DNA of 64,000 nucleotides from Bradyrhizobium sp. WSM1743 (lineage in GTDB: Bacteria; Pseudomonadota; Alphaproteobacteria; Rhizobiales; Xanthobacteraceae), in contig NZ_AXAZ01000001.1 of NCBI RefSeq assembly GCF_000473065.1, forward strand, positions 248,001 through 312,000, given 5' to 3'. Shown here one piece after another: positions 41,420 through 50,533 of the stretch; position 1 is the first letter of the stretch, and the number at the start of each line of letters is the position of its first letter. Both the position numbers and the translations under genes were made by a program. The notes below the pieces were generated by a model. The model was not told the origin of the DNA, did no database searches, and worked only from the letters and a program-made list of their open reading frames with translations.

Positions 41420-42355
41420 ATGCCCGAGAAGAAGCATGTCGGCCGCCGCGCACCCGCGCGCGTCGATCATCCGTTCAAGGGCATCGCACTGATTTTGCTG
41501 TCGACGGTGTTTCTCGGCTGCTCCGACACCGCCGCGAAATATCTGTCGACCAGCCTGCCTTCGATCGAGATCACCTGGATCCGCTTCCTCACCTTCGCGC
41601 TGATCTTCACGCCGGTGATGCTGCGGTCCTCGCCGTACTACGCGATGCGCACCGATCGTCCCGGATTGCACGTGATGCGCGGCGCGGTGCTGCTCGGCTC
41701 CTCGCTGTTCTTCATTACGGGCCTCGGCTTCCTCCCGATCGCGGAGGCTTCCGCCACCGGCTTCGTCGCGCCGCTGTTCGTCACCGCGCTCTCGATCGTC
41801 TTCCTCGGCGAGAAGGTCGGCATGCGCCGCTGGTTCGCCACCGCGCTCGGCCTCGTCGGCGTGCTGATCATCCTGCGCCCGGGCACCAGCGCGTTTCATC
41901 CGGCGGCGTTCTTCCCTGTCGTCTCGGCGGCCTGCTGGGCCGGCACGCTGATCCTGACGCGGATGATGAGCGGGCGGGAAGCCGTCGTCACCACCATGGC
42001 CTATTCCTCGCTGACCGGCCTTGCGATCCTCACCGCCATCGTGCCGTTCGTCTGGGTGACGCCGTCCTGGACCGCGATCGCGCTCGGCATCTTCATCGGC
42101 GTCGCCTCGACCGCCGGCCAGTGGATCGTCGTGCTGGCCTATCGCTATGGCGATGCGTCGGTGCTGGCGCCGTTCTCCTACTCGCAATTGTTGTGGGTCA
42201 GCATTCTCGGCTTCTTCATCTTCGGCGAGGTGCCGAGCATCTGGACCATCGTCGGCGCCGCCTTCATCGTCGCCAGCGGTCTCTATATCGCCCATCGCGA
42301 GCGCGTCCGCCGCGCCCAGCTCTTGGTGCTCGAAGAGCGCTCTCCGAACGCCTGA
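41420..42355 (+). CDS. EamA/DMT-superfamily membrane exporter
   Basis: ATG 41420 gives 311 residues; a GTG at 41369 would add 17 proline/alanine-rich residues, and neither has a good ribosome site. Ten hydrophobic segments form two EamA repeats, beginning FKGIALILLSTVFLGCSDTA and VVSAACWAGTLILTRMM. The end of the first repeat is FVTALSIVFLGEKVG and of the second LWVSILGFFIFGEVP. It probably exports a small metabolite such as an amino acid. It stands alone between a reductase and a repeat segment. Confidence 0.88.
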   Translation: MPEKKHVGRRAPARVDHPFKGIALILLSTVFLGCSDTAAKYLSTSLPSIEITWIRFLTFALIFTPVMLRSSPYYAMRTDRPGLHVMRGAVLLGSSLFFITGLGFLPIAEASATGFVAPLFVTALSIVFLGEKVGMRRWFATALGLVGVLIILRPGTSAFHPAAFFPVVSAACWAGTLILTRMMSGREAVVTTMAYSSLTGLAILTAIVPFVWVTPSWTAIALGIFIGVASTAGQWIVVLAYRYGDASVLAPFSYSQLLWVSILGFFIFGEVPSIWTIVGAAFIVASGLYIAHRERVRRAQLLVLEERSPNA

Positions 42356-42408
42356 CGCAAGTTCGCGGCTTCCGCGTCGTGCTATCAACGCTCCCCTAGA
42401 GGAGAAAG

Positions 42409-42510
42409 CCCTCACCCGGCGCACGGGACGATGCTGCGCATCGCCCGGACACGCCGACCCCTCCCGCATCCGCCTTCGCCAAGGCTTCGGCGGACAGGAG
42501 CGGGAGAGGT
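42409..42510. repeat. Repeat-like palindromic segment, possible family F copy 2
   Basis: The segment opens with CCCTCACCCGG and closes with GGGAGAGGTGA, and contains the inner hairpins GGGACGATGCTGCGCATCGCCC and CCGCCTTCGCCAAGGCTTCGGCGG. It lies between the convergent exporter and Lrp genes. Similarity to the segment at 40200 is partial. Confidence 0.55.
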
Positions 42511-42521
42511 GACCGCCGCGG

Positions 42522-42983
42522 CTACACCGGCAGCGCAATCGAGTACTTCACCTGGCTCAGCGCAAAGCTGGATTCGATCGAGGCGATGCCGTCGAGCCGG
42601 GTCAGCTTGGTCTTGAGGAACGTCTCGTAGGAGGCGAGGTCGGCGGCGACGACGCGCAAGAGATAGTCGCGGTTGCCGGTCATCAGATAGCACTCCAGCA
42701 CCTCGTCCCATTTCGAGATGGCGCGCGCGAAGCGGTTGAGATCCTCCTCCTTCTGCCGCGCCAGCTTGATCGAGATGAAGACGCTGACATGCAGCCCCAG
42801 CGCCTTCTGGTCCACAGTCGCGACATAGCGGCTGATGACGCCGCGCTCCTCCAAGAGCTTGACCCGGCGATGGCAGGGCGAGACCGAGAGCCCGACCTTG
42901 TCGGCGAGCTCCTGCATCGTGAGACGGCTGTCGTTCTGAAGGTGGCTGAGGATCTTGCGGTCGATGGCGTCGAGCTCGGGCAT
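42522..42983 (-). CDS. Lrp/AsnC-family transcriptional regulator
   Basis: ATG at 42983 gives 153 residues beginning MPELDAIDRKILSHLQNDSR, the standard Lrp start; an upstream in-frame start to 43031 is less likely. The helix-turn-helix is at about 20-45 (TMQELADKVGLSVSPCHRRVKLLEERGVI). The RAM effector-binding domain follows (GLHVSVFISIKLARQ, DYLLRVVAADLASYETFL). It is divergent from an AceE/MdeB-like E1 gene across 135 bases. In Pseudomonas an Lrp-type MdeR controls an adjacent mde operon, so this regulator likely controls that gene in response to an amino acid such as methionine. Confidence 0.92.
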   Translation of the reverse strand: MPELDAIDRKILSHLQNDSRLTMQELADKVGLSVSPCHRRVKLLEERGVISRYVATVDQKALGLHVSVFISIKLARQKEEDLNRFARAISKWDEVLECYLMTGNRDYLLRVVAADLASYETFLKTKLTRLDGIASIESSFALSQVKYSIALPV

Positions 42984-43118
42984 TGGGATGGAACCTGTCT
43001 TTTCCAAAGGTGCATTGGTAAAATATCCCAATATCGGCGGGTATGGCGCGAAAAATTGAGAAGTTTGGCGGCGTCCGCAGGCGTATCATCGGCGCACCTG
43101 TTTTCCGGGAGCATTGCC

Positions 43119-45482
43119 ATGCCCGTTGATTCCGCCCGTCTGGACACATTGACCGCACTGGCCCGCAAGGCACTGTGGCTGTCGTCCTGGACCATCCATC
43201 ACGCCAACCACATCCGCCCGAACGCGGACGGGCTCAAGGTCGGCGGCCACCAGGCTTCCTCCGCCTCGCTCGCCACCATCATGTCGGCACTGTACTTTCA
43301 CGTGCTGCGGCCTGAGGACCGCGTCGCGGTGAAGCCGCATGCGAGCCCGGTGTTCCACGCCATCCAGTATCTGTTCGGCCGGCAGAGCCGCGAGAAGCTG
43401 GAGAATTTTCGCGGCTTCAAGGGCGCGCAGTCCTATCCCTCGCGGACCAAGGACGTCGACGACGTCGATTTCTCCACCGGCTCGGTCGGCCTCGGCGTCG
43501 CGCAAACGCTGTTCTCGTCATTGGTGCAGGATTACGTCAAGGCACACGGCTGGATGAAGGATCGCCGCGAGGGACGGATGATCGCGCTCGTCGGCGATGC
43601 CGAGATGGACGAGGGCAACATCTTCGAGGCGCTTGCCGAGGGCTGGAAGCACGGCCTGCGCAACACCTGGTGGGTGGTCGACTATAACCGCCAGTCGCTC
43701 GACGCCGTCGTGCGCGAGGGGCTCTGGGAAAAATTCGAGACCATGTTCCGCAATTTCGGCTGGGACGTCGTCATCGTGAAATACGGCCGGCTGATGCGCG
43801 AGGCCTTTGCCGAGCCCGGCGGCGAAGCGCTCAAGCGCTGGATCGACAACTGCCCGAACGCGCTCTACGCGGCGTTGTGCTTCCAGGGCGGCGCGGCCTT
43901 CAGAAAACATCTGCACGACGAGATCGGCGACCAGGGCCCGATCACCAAACTGATCGACAAGCGCAGCGACGAGGAGCTGCTGGCGCTGATGTCGAATCTC
44001 GGCGGCCACGACATGGCAAGCATGCTGGAGGCCTTCGATGCCATCGATCACGATCGTCCCGTCTGCTTCATCGCCTACACCATCAAGGGCGTCGGCCTGC
44101 CGTTCCAGGGCCACAAGGACAACCACGCCGGCCTGATGACGGTCGCGCAGATGGAGAAATACCGCGACAGCCAGAACATCCGGCCCGGCCATGAATGGGA
44201 CAAGTTCGAAGGGCTGACGCAGGATGCGGCCGAGCTCGAAGCTTTCCTCGCGCGGGTGCCGTTCAACCAGGACGGCCGCCGGCTGAGTGCACCCGTCGTC
44301 GAGGTGCCCGCGCAGCTCGCTTTCAAGCCATCGCCGCAGATGTCGACCCAGCAGGGCTTTGGCCTCGTGCTGAACGAGATCGCGCGCAGCGACAGCGAGC
44401 TGGCCAGGCGCATCGTCACGACCTCGCCCGACGTCACCGTCTCCACCAATCTCGGTCCGTGGGTGAACCGGCGCGGCCTGTTCGCGCGTGCCGAGAAAGC
44501 GGACTTATTCCGCAGCGAGAAAATTCCGTCCACGTACAATTGGGACGCTTCGCCCAAGGGCCAGCATCTCGAGCTCGGCATTGCCGAGATGAACCTCTTC
44601 ATCATGCTCTCGGCGCTCGGCCTGTCGCACCAGATCAACGGCGAGCGGCTGTTGCCGGTCGGCACGCTCTACGATCCCTTCATCGAGCGCGGCCTCGATG
44701 CGCTGAATTATGCCTGCTACCAGGATGCGCGCTTCATGGTGGCGGCGACGCCGTCGGGCATCACGCTCGCTCCCGAGGGCGGCGCGCACCAGTCGATTGC
44801 GACGCCCTTGATCGGCATGGCGCAGGATGGGCTCGCCTCGTTCGAGCCGGCCTTCGTCGACGAGCTCGCCGTGATCATGGCTTTCGGTTTTGATCACATG
44901 CAGCGCGATCCGGGCGAGGGCGGTTCCGTTTACTTGCGCCTCTCCACGCGCTCGATCGAGCAGGCGCAGCGGATCATGACGCCGGAGCTGAGGCAGGGCA
45001 TCATCGACGGCGCCTATTGGCTGCGCAAGCCGGGCCCGAATGCCGAGGTCGTGATCGCCTATACCGGCGCGGTCGCGCCGGAGGCAATCGAGGCGACCGG
45101 CTTCATCGGCGAGAGCCGCCGCGACGTCGGCCTGCTCGCGATCACCTCGGCCGACCGGCTACATTCCGGCTGGACTGCCGCGCGAAAATTGCGGCGCGAT
45201 CGCCGCGGCGTGCAGCATCTCAGCCACATCGAAAAGCTGCTGGCGCCGCTGCCGCGCGACTGCGGCATCGTGACCGTGATCGACGGCCATCCTGCCGCGC
45301 TCGGCTGGCTCGGCAGCGTCCGCGGCCACCGCGTCGAGGCGCTCGGCGTCGAGCAGTTCGGCCAGACCGGCAGCATCGCGGACCTTTATCGCCATTATGG
45401 CATCGACGCCAACGCCATCATCGATGCGGCCGAAAGCCTCACCACCGGCGCGCCGGTGCTGCATCGGAAGATGGCGGTGTAG
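43119..45482 (+). CDS. Thiamine-diphosphate-dependent E1 dehydrogenase, AceE / MdeB-like (2-oxobutyrate or pyruvate)
   Basis: The 787-residue protein is a homodimeric-type E1, shorter than AceE (about 890). Open sequence upstream of ATG 43119 lies opposite the Lrp gene and is not coding. The thiamine-diphosphate motif is VGDAEMDEGNIFEALAEGWK followed by VVDYNRQSLD. The substrate region has GHKDNHAGLM and the pyrimidine-domain glutamate HLELGIAEMN. E1 enzymes decarboxylate a 2-oxo acid and pass the acyl group to a lipoyl E2, but no E2 or E3 gene is adjacent. The divergent Lrp regulator recalls Pseudomonas mdeR-mdeB, where MdeB processes 2-oxobutyrate from methionine cleavage. Confidence 0.87.
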   Translation: MPVDSARLDTLTALARKALWLSSWTIHHANHIRPNADGLKVGGHQASSASLATIMSALYFHVLRPEDRVAVKPHASPVFHAIQYLFGRQSREKLENFRGFKGAQSYPSRTKDVDDVDFSTGSVGLGVAQTLFSSLVQDYVKAHGWMKDRREGRMIALVGDAEMDEGNIFEALAEGWKHGLRNTWWVVDYNRQSLDAVVREGLWEKFETMFRNFGWDVVIVKYGRLMREAFAEPGGEALKRWIDNCPNALYAALCFQGGAAFRKHLHDEIGDQGPITKLIDKRSDEELLALMSNLGGHDMASMLEAFDAIDHDRPVCFIAYTIKGVGLPFQGHKDNHAGLMTVAQMEKYRDSQNIRPGHEWDKFEGLTQDAAELEAFLARVPFNQDGRRLSAPVVEVPAQLAFKPSPQMSTQQGFGLVLNEIARSDSELARRIVTTSPDVTVSTNLGPWVNRRGLFARAEKADLFRSEKIPSTYNWDASPKGQHLELGIAEMNLFIMLSALGLSHQINGERLLPVGTLYDPFIERGLDALNYACYQDARFMVAATPSGITLAPEGGAHQSIATPLIGMAQDGLASFEPAFVDELAVIMAFGFDHMQRDPGEGGSVYLRLSTRSIEQAQRIMTPELRQGIIDGAYWLRKPGPNAEVVIAYTGAVAPEAIEATGFIGESRRDVGLLAITSADRLHSGWTAARKLRRDRRGVQHLSHIEKLLAPLPRDCGIVTVIDGHPAALGWLGSVRGHRVEALGVEQFGQTGSIADLYRHYGIDANAIIDAAESLTTGAPVLHRKMAV

Positions 45483-45500
45483 TTGAAGTAACCAGTCGCA

Positions 45501-45636
45501 TGGGCCCCGGCTCTGCAGCGCACCGCTGAAGGAGCGCTGCGCTGCGTCCCGGGCACGTGAGTGGATCGCCTCGGTAAAATCTCGTGTCCCGGACAAGGCG
45601 CGACATGAAATGTCGCGACGCTGCGCCGGGACCCAG
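45501..45636. repeat. Interspersed palindromic repeat, family A copy 2
   Basis: It starts with TGGGCCCCGGCTCTGCAGCG and ends with GCCGGGACCCAG. The middle has TCCCGGGCACGTGAG and ATCTCGTGTCCCGGACAAGG. These are the motifs of the copy at 582-753 in permuted order. Non-coding. Confidence 0.75.
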
Positions 45637-45785
45637 AGCCGCGCTTGCCTCGTTCCTTCTATCGGCTCATATAACCTCCGTCCGCCGCAACGCTGGCCCC
45701 GCATATGGCGGGTTCAATTGCCGGCGCTTTCGTGCAAGGATGCCTGCCGAAACGCCCCCTCCAAGCCCGCAAGAAGAGGTTAACG

Positions 45786-47216
45786 ATGGTCAATCGCATG
45801 CAATTCTACATCGACGGCGCCTGGGTCGATCCCGCCGTCAAGAAGTCCACCGCCGTGATCAATCCGGCGACGGAAGAGGCGATGTACGAGGTTGCGCTGG
45901 GCTCCAAGGCCGATGTCGACAAGGCGGTCGCCGCCGCCAAGCGCGCTTTTGCGAACTTCTCCCAGACCAGCCGCGAGGAGCGCGTCGCGCTGCTCACCAA
46001 GATCATCGAGATCTACAAGGGCCGCCTCAAGGAGATCGGTGCCGCCGTCTCCGACGAGATGGGCGCACCGCTGCCGATGGCCGAAAAACTCCAGGCCGGC
46101 GCCGGCCTCGGCCATCTCATGACCACACTCGACGTGCTCAAGAACTATCATTTCGAGGAGCCGGTCGGCACCGCCATGGTGCTGCGCGAGCCGATCGGCG
46201 TGGTCGGCATGATCACGCCCTGGAACTGGCCGCTCAACCAGATCGCCTGCAAGATCGCGCCCGCGCTCGCCGCCGGCTGCACCATGATCCTGAAGCCGTC
46301 GGAGTTCACGCCGACTTCGGCGCTGATCTTTGCGGAAATCCTGCATGAAGCCGGCGTGCCGAAGGGCGTGTTCAACCTCGTCAACGGCCTCGGACCCGAG
46401 GTCGGCGCCGCCATGAGCGAGCACCCCGACATCGACATGATCTCCTTCACCGGCTCGACCCGTGCCGGCATCGATGTGGCGAAGCGCGCCGCGCCGACGG
46501 TGAAGCGCGTCAGCCAGGAGCTCGGCGGCAAGTCGCCGAACGTCATCCTCGAAGGCGCCGACCTCACGAAGGCCGTGACCGGCGGCGTGATGCACATGTT
46601 CAACAACTCCGGCCAGTCCTGCAACGCGCCCTCGCGCATGATCGTGCCAGCCTCGAAGATGAAGGAGGTCGCCGCAATCGCGAAGGCGGTCGCCGACAAG
46701 ACCAAGGCGGGCGATCCGCGCGGCGAGGGCACCACCATCGGCCCGGTCGTCAATCGCGGCCAGTGGGACAAGATCCAGGCGCTGATCAAGAAGGGCATCG
46801 ACGAGGGCGCAACGCTCGTCGCCGGCGGTCCGGGCCTGCCCGAGGGCGTCAACAAGGGCTTCTATGTTCGTCCGACCATCTTCGCCGACGTCACCCCCGA
46901 GATGACGATCGCACGCGAGGAAATCTTCGGACCGGTGCTGACCATCCTCGGCGCCAAGGACGAAGCCGACGCCGTGCAGATCGCCAACGACACGCCGTAC
47001 GGACTTGCCGGCTACGTCTCGGGCGCCACGGTCGATGACGCCAAGCGCGTCGCGCGCCAGATTCGCGCCGGCAACGTCAACCTCCAGGGCGTGCCCAATG
47101 ATCGCACCGCGCCGTTCGGCGGCTACAAGCAGTCGGGTAACGGCCGCGAGTGGGGCAAATACGGCCTTGAGGACTTCCTCGAAGTGAAGGCCGTCGCCGG
47201 CTTCAACGCGGCGTAA
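45786..47216 (+). CDS. NAD(P)-dependent aldehyde dehydrogenase
   Basis: ATG 45786 with AAGAGG upstream gives 476 residues; longer open frames start inside the repeat. Catalytic residues are Asn147 (TPWNWPL), Glu245 (QELGGKSP) and Cys279 (NNSGQSCNAPSR), and the cofactor motif FTGST is at 221-225. It oxidises an aldehyde to its acid in the cytoplasm. The neighbouring oxo-acid dehydrogenase and sugar-acid genes give only loose context. A strong terminator follows 24 bases after the stop. Confidence 0.95.
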   Translation: MVNRMQFYIDGAWVDPAVKKSTAVINPATEEAMYEVALGSKADVDKAVAAAKRAFANFSQTSREERVALLTKIIEIYKGRLKEIGAAVSDEMGAPLPMAEKLQAGAGLGHLMTTLDVLKNYHFEEPVGTAMVLREPIGVVGMITPWNWPLNQIACKIAPALAAGCTMILKPSEFTPTSALIFAEILHEAGVPKGVFNLVNGLGPEVGAAMSEHPDIDMISFTGSTRAGIDVAKRAAPTVKRVSQELGGKSPNVILEGADLTKAVTGGVMHMFNNSGQSCNAPSRMIVPASKMKEVAAIAKAVADKTKAGDPRGEGTTIGPVVNRGQWDKIQALIKKGIDEGATLVAGGPGLPEGVNKGFYVRPTIFADVTPEMTIAREEIFGPVLTILGAKDEADAVQIANDTPYGLAGYVSGATVDDAKRVARQIRAGNVNLQGVPNDRTAPFGGYKQSGNGREWGKYGLEDFLEVKAVAGFNAA

Positions 47217-47240
47217 GTTTCTGCGGCTGAATGAACATGA

Positions 47241-47271
47241 CGCCGGAGCGGGCAACCGCTCCGGCGTTTTT
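47241..47271 (+). terminator. Rho-independent terminator of the aldehyde dehydrogenase gene
   Basis: CGCCGGAGCGG and CCGCTCCGGCG form an 11-bp GC-rich stem with a 4-base loop, followed immediately by TTTTT. It is the clearest intrinsic terminator in the window. Confidence 0.93.
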
Positions 47272-47284
47272 GTTCGGGCTCAGG

Positions 47285-47427
47285 GCTCGTGCCCCGGACG
47301 CAGCGCAGCGCCTCTTCGGCGGTGCGCTGCAAAGCCGGGGCCCATTCTGCAGTGGTTTGCGCGGCCATATGGATCCCGGCTCTGCGCCGCAACGCCGAGA
47401 GCGTTGCAGCGCGTCCGGGACACGAGA
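47285..47427. repeat. Interspersed palindromic repeat, family A copy 3
   Basis: It opens GCTCGTGCCCCGGACGCAGC and closes GCGTCCGGGACACGAG, so the ends are inverted. The interior has AAAGCCGGGGCCCA and ATCCCGGCTCTGCGCCGC. It is closely similar to the copy at 62315-62458. The broken lactonase frame reads into it. Confidence 0.8.
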
Positions 47428-47463
47428 GGAACGCGCGTCGTCCACCCATCCGAAGTGCCGAGA

Positions 47464-48442
47464 CTATCCCCCCACCGCACCCTGCGTGTTCACATACAGC
47501 GCGTAAATCGACTGGCTCGCGGCCATGAACAGGCGGTTGCGCTTGACGCCGCCGAAAGAGATTGGCGCAACGTTCGGGCAGGGCGATGCGGCCGATCATG
47601 ACGCCGTCGGGCGCGAACACCACGACGCCGTCGAGCTCGGGATCGCCCATGCCCCAGCCGCACCAGAGATTGCCGTCGATGTCGCAGCGCATGCCGTCGG
47701 GCGTGCCCGGACCGGCATCAATGTGGACGCGCTTGTTCGAGATCGTGGTGCCCTCAGGCGAGACGTCATAGGCGAGGATCTTGCGGTTCGGCACGCCGCG
47801 CGATTCCACGACGTACAGAATCTTCTCGTCCGGCGAGAAGCACAGCCCGTTCGGCCCGAGCACGCCTTCGGCGACGATGGTCGCCTTGCCGGTCGAAGGA
47901 TCGAGCCGATAGACGTTCGGCTCGATCTCGGGCTCCGCCTTGTAGCCTTCGTAATTGCCGAGCAGGCCGAAAGTGGGATCGGTGAACCAGATCGAGCCGT
48001 CCGATTTAACAACGACATCGTTCGGCGAGTTCAGCCGCTTGCCGTTGAATTGATCCATCAGCACGGTGATCGAGCCGTCATATTCGGTGCGCACCACGCG
48101 CCGCCCGCCATGCTCGCAGGTGATCAGCCGGCCCTGACGATCCCTGGTGTTGCCGTTTGCGAAGTTGGAGGGTTTTCGGAACACGCTGACCGCGCCGGTC
48201 TCTTCCTCCCACTTGAGGATGCGCTGGTTGGGAATGTCGCTGCACAGGAGATAGCGTCCGTCGCCGAACCACACCGGACCCTCGGCCCAGCGCAGGCCGG
48301 TCGCCAGCCGCTCCACCGCCGAAACTTTCAACCAGTATTTTTCGAAGCGAGGATCCAGTGCTTTTATCGCGGGATCGGGGTAATAGGTCGCCGGCCGCCA
48401 GCCTTGGCTGAAATCCGGAGAGTGGGACGATGCATCGTTCAT
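47464..48442 (-). pseudogene. SMP-30/gluconolactonase-family gene with a late frameshift
   Basis: From ATG 48442 (AGAGAGCT upstream) the frame encodes a normal lactonase propeller, with GLRWAEGPVWFGDGRYLLCS, NGNTRDRQGRLITCEHGGRR, LNSPNDVVVKSDGSIWFTDP and GPGTPDGMRCDIDGNLWCG. After ERCANL, near 47555-47562, the frame is lost. The other frame supplies the expected ending FGGVKRNRLFMAASQSIYAL and reaches a TAG at 47464. A net loss of two bases or gain of one explains this. As written, the protein would run on through a repeat to 47123 with about 120 foreign residues, overlapping the aldehyde dehydrogenase gene. Only the last propeller blade is affected, so partial function cannot be excluded. 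It diverges from a uronate-dehydrogenase-like gene. Confidence 0.8.
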
Positions 48443-48534
48443 GTGCAGCTCTCTTTGTTTGCGTTCCCTCTGGACAAACCTGCTATCATTAGAGACATGT
48501 GACCGCAAATCGGCCACCACAGGCGAGGGAAGAC

Positions 48535-49359
48535 ATGCCGCGTATTTTGATGACGGGAGCTTCGGGCGGAATCGGCACGAGCCTGCGAAAACTATTGCCG
48601 CCGATCTACCCGGATCTCCTGCTCTCCGACATCAAGCCGCCGGCCGATCTCGGCGCGAACGAGAAGTTCAAGGCGGCGGACCTCGCCGACCTCGCGCAGT
48701 GCGAGGCGATCTGCGAGGGTGTCGACGGCATCATCCATTTCGGCGGCTATTCGGTCGAAGGCACCTGGGATCAGATCCTCCAGGCCAATATCATCGGCGG
48801 CTATAATTTGTTCGAGGCGGCGTACCGCAAGGGCGTCAAGCGCGTGGTGTTCGCCTCGTCGAACCACGCCGTCGGCTTCTATCCGCGCCACCACAAGATC
48901 GGCACCGACGTCACGCCGCGACCCGACGGGCGCTACGGCGTCAGCAAGGTGTTCGGCGAGGCCGTCGGCGCGCTCTATGCCGACAAGCACGGGCTGAAGG
49001 TGACGTGCCTGCGCATCGGCAATTTCGGCGACATGCCGCTCGACCAGCGCCGGCTCGCGATCTGGCTCAAGCCGGACGACCTCGTGCAGCTTTGCCGGAT
49101 TGGACTCGAACATCCCGACATCCATTTCGAAATCTTCTACGGCGCCTCCTTCAACGAGCGCGCCTGGTGGGATAACCACCGCGCCTACGAATTCGGCTAT
49201 CGCCCCACGGGACGCGCCGAGGATTTCCGCGAGCACGCGATGGCCGAGCAGGCCAAGCTGAAGCCGGATCCGGTCGGCGATTATTTCCAGGGCGGTACCT
49301 TCTGCAGCATGGAGTTCGACGCCGACCCGAGCCGGATCATCGACTGGAATAAGCGCTAG
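48535..49359 (+). CDS. NAD-dependent uronate-dehydrogenase-like SDR
   Basis: ATG 48535 with GCGAGGGAAG upstream gives 274 residues. The nucleotide-binding motif is TGASGGIG (7-14), the segment SSNHAVGFYPR at 108-118 is characteristic of uronate dehydrogenases, and the catalytic pair is Tyr134 and Lys138 (YGVSK). Such enzymes oxidise glucuronate or galacturonate to the aldarolactone. The divergent SMP-30 lactonase 92 bases away would open that lactone, so the two form a uronic-acid oxidation module. A 54-base stretch of its 3' part (49227-49280) is repeated at 53159. Confidence 0.85.
   Translation: MPRILMTGASGGIGTSLRKLLPPIYPDLLLSDIKPPADLGANEKFKAADLADLAQCEAICEGVDGIIHFGGYSVEGTWDQILQANIIGGYNLFEAAYRKGVKRVVFASSNHAVGFYPRHHKIGTDVTPRPDGRYGVSKVFGEAVGALYADKHGLKVTCLRIGNFGDMPLDQRRLAIWLKPDDLVQLCRIGLEHPDIHFEIFYGASFNERAWWDNHRAYEFGYRPTGRAEDFREHAMAEQAKLKPDPVGDYFQGGTFCSMEFDADPSRIIDWNKR
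49227..49280 (+). repeat. 54-bp direct repeat, left copy (inside the uronate-dehydrogenase-like gene)
   Basis: This stretch encodes REHAMAEQAKLKPDPVG and recurs at 53159-53212 with a single mismatch in 54 bases. The two copies bracket the segment that carries the MddA-like operon and its divergent regulator. Confidence 0.85.
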
Positions 49360-49429
49360 GAAGCGCGCTCGACACGGCGCGAGCGGCCGAAGCTCTGCTT
49401 GGCCGCTCCAACTCTACGTTCGCGCCGGA

Positions 49430-50203
49430 TCAGAACAGGCCTGGGATCAACATCGCCACCTTCTCCCTGTAGTGCCGGTACTGATCTCCGAACAGAGTGA
49501 CCAAGTCGCGCTCCTCCAACCAGATGCCGACGAAGATGTAGGCGGTCGTCACCAGCGCGAACAGCAGATGCCCGAGCGTCATGGTGGGCGTCGACCAGAA
49601 CGCGATGATGAAGCCGAGATAGATGGGATGCCGGATCAGGCGGTAGAGGCCCGGCGTCCTGAACTTCATCGGCTCGGCGAGCCTACCTGCAAAGTGGTTG
49701 ACGACTTGCGTCAGTCCGAACAATTCGAAATGGCTGATCAGGAACGTGCTGTACAGCACGATGAGCCAGCCGGCGGCGCTGCCGGCGACCGCGGCGTAGG
49801 CTGCCATGGGCGTCTCAATCTCCCAAACGACGGTTGTGATGGGACGCCATTGCCAGAACAGCAGGATCAGGCTCAGACTTGCCAGCAGGACATAGGTGCT
49901 GCGCTCGAGCGCGGGTGAGGCGAGAGCGGCGAACAGCTTCTTGAAGCCCTGGCGAGCCATGCCGCTGTGCTGGACGGCAAACAGAGACATCAGCGCGAGG
50001 TCGATCATGAGGGCCTGTCCGGTCGAGCCCGTGGCGCCGCCGTCGATCGTCTTGGGCACGACGAACTGCGTAATGAAGCCGATGGCGTAGAGAAAGGTCC
50101 CGAAGAAGATGAGATAGGCGAGGACGCCGTAGCCGAGCACGAAGCTTCGTGTAGCGAGCGAGCTTGCAGTCCGAGTAGGTCCGTTTTGCATGGTGATGGA
50201 CAT
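49430..50203 (-). CDS. mddA: MddA-like methanethiol S-methyltransferase (NnrU / isoprenylcysteine methyltransferase-like membrane enzyme)
   Basis: ATG 50203 after GGAAGATTGATC gives 257 residues with about six membrane segments. The methyltransferase core is near the C-terminus: FRTPGLYRLIRHPIYLGFII, FWSTPTMTLGHLLFALVTTA and LEERDLVTLFGDQYRHYREK. HFELFGLTQV is another MddA-type segment. Such enzymes methylate methanethiol to dimethyl sulfide using S-adenosylmethionine, and Bradyrhizobium is known to carry mddA genes. The assignment rests on remembered family motifs, so a related NnrU-type protein remains possible. It is the last gene of a four-gene operon. Confidence 0.75.
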   Translation of the reverse strand: MSITMQNGPTRTASSLATRSFVLGYGVLAYLIFFGTFLYAIGFITQFVVPKTIDGGATGSTGQALMIDLALMSLFAVQHSGMARQGFKKLFAALASPALERSTYVLLASLSLILLFWQWRPITTVVWEIETPMAAYAAVAGSAAGWLIVLYSTFLISHFELFGLTQVVNHFAGRLAEPMKFRTPGLYRLIRHPIYLGFIIAFWSTPTMTLGHLLFALVTTAYIFVGIWLEERDLVTLFGDQYRHYREKVAMLIPGLF

Positions 50204-50273
50204 GATCAATCTTCCAGTTCAGTGGTGAGGGGTTGAACGGCTGTTTCAGCGGGCGGCATCACCGCCACCTTCG

Positions 50274-50531
50274 TCACGTTGCAAAGGCTGTCGGAACCGT
50301 CGCGGCCTTGCATTTGCCGGGGCTTTTCTGGACCGCTACGCCGCCGCGCACGCTTTCGGTAAGAGGGGAGCCGAACGTCGTTGCAGCCGAAGCCAGAACG
50401 AGCGACATCATGACGACCCCGATCGTCCCGATCGCCAGCACGGCGGTTCTGGACTTGAAGTTTCCGAGCTTGAAATGCTTGAAATCGGAGCTCTTGGCTT
50501 CGGAAGCGTTGGATGAGATGAAAGAATTCAT
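50274..50531 (-). CDS. Small single-pass membrane or exported protein (85 aa)
   Basis: ATG 50531 with GAGGAAAT upstream gives 85 residues. The polar, serine/lysine-rich first 28 residues are followed by a hydrophobic segment (TAVLAIGTIGVVMMSLVLASA). A short domain follows that contains KSPGKCKAATVP. It starts 2 bases after the stop of the 77-aa gene, so the pair is coupled. No family recognised. Confidence 0.6.
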   Translation of the reverse strand: MNSFISSNASEAKSSDFKHFKLGNFKSRTAVLAIGTIGVVMMSLVLASAATTFGSPLTESVRGGVAVQKSPGKCKAATVPTAFAT

Positions 50532-50533
50532 GA

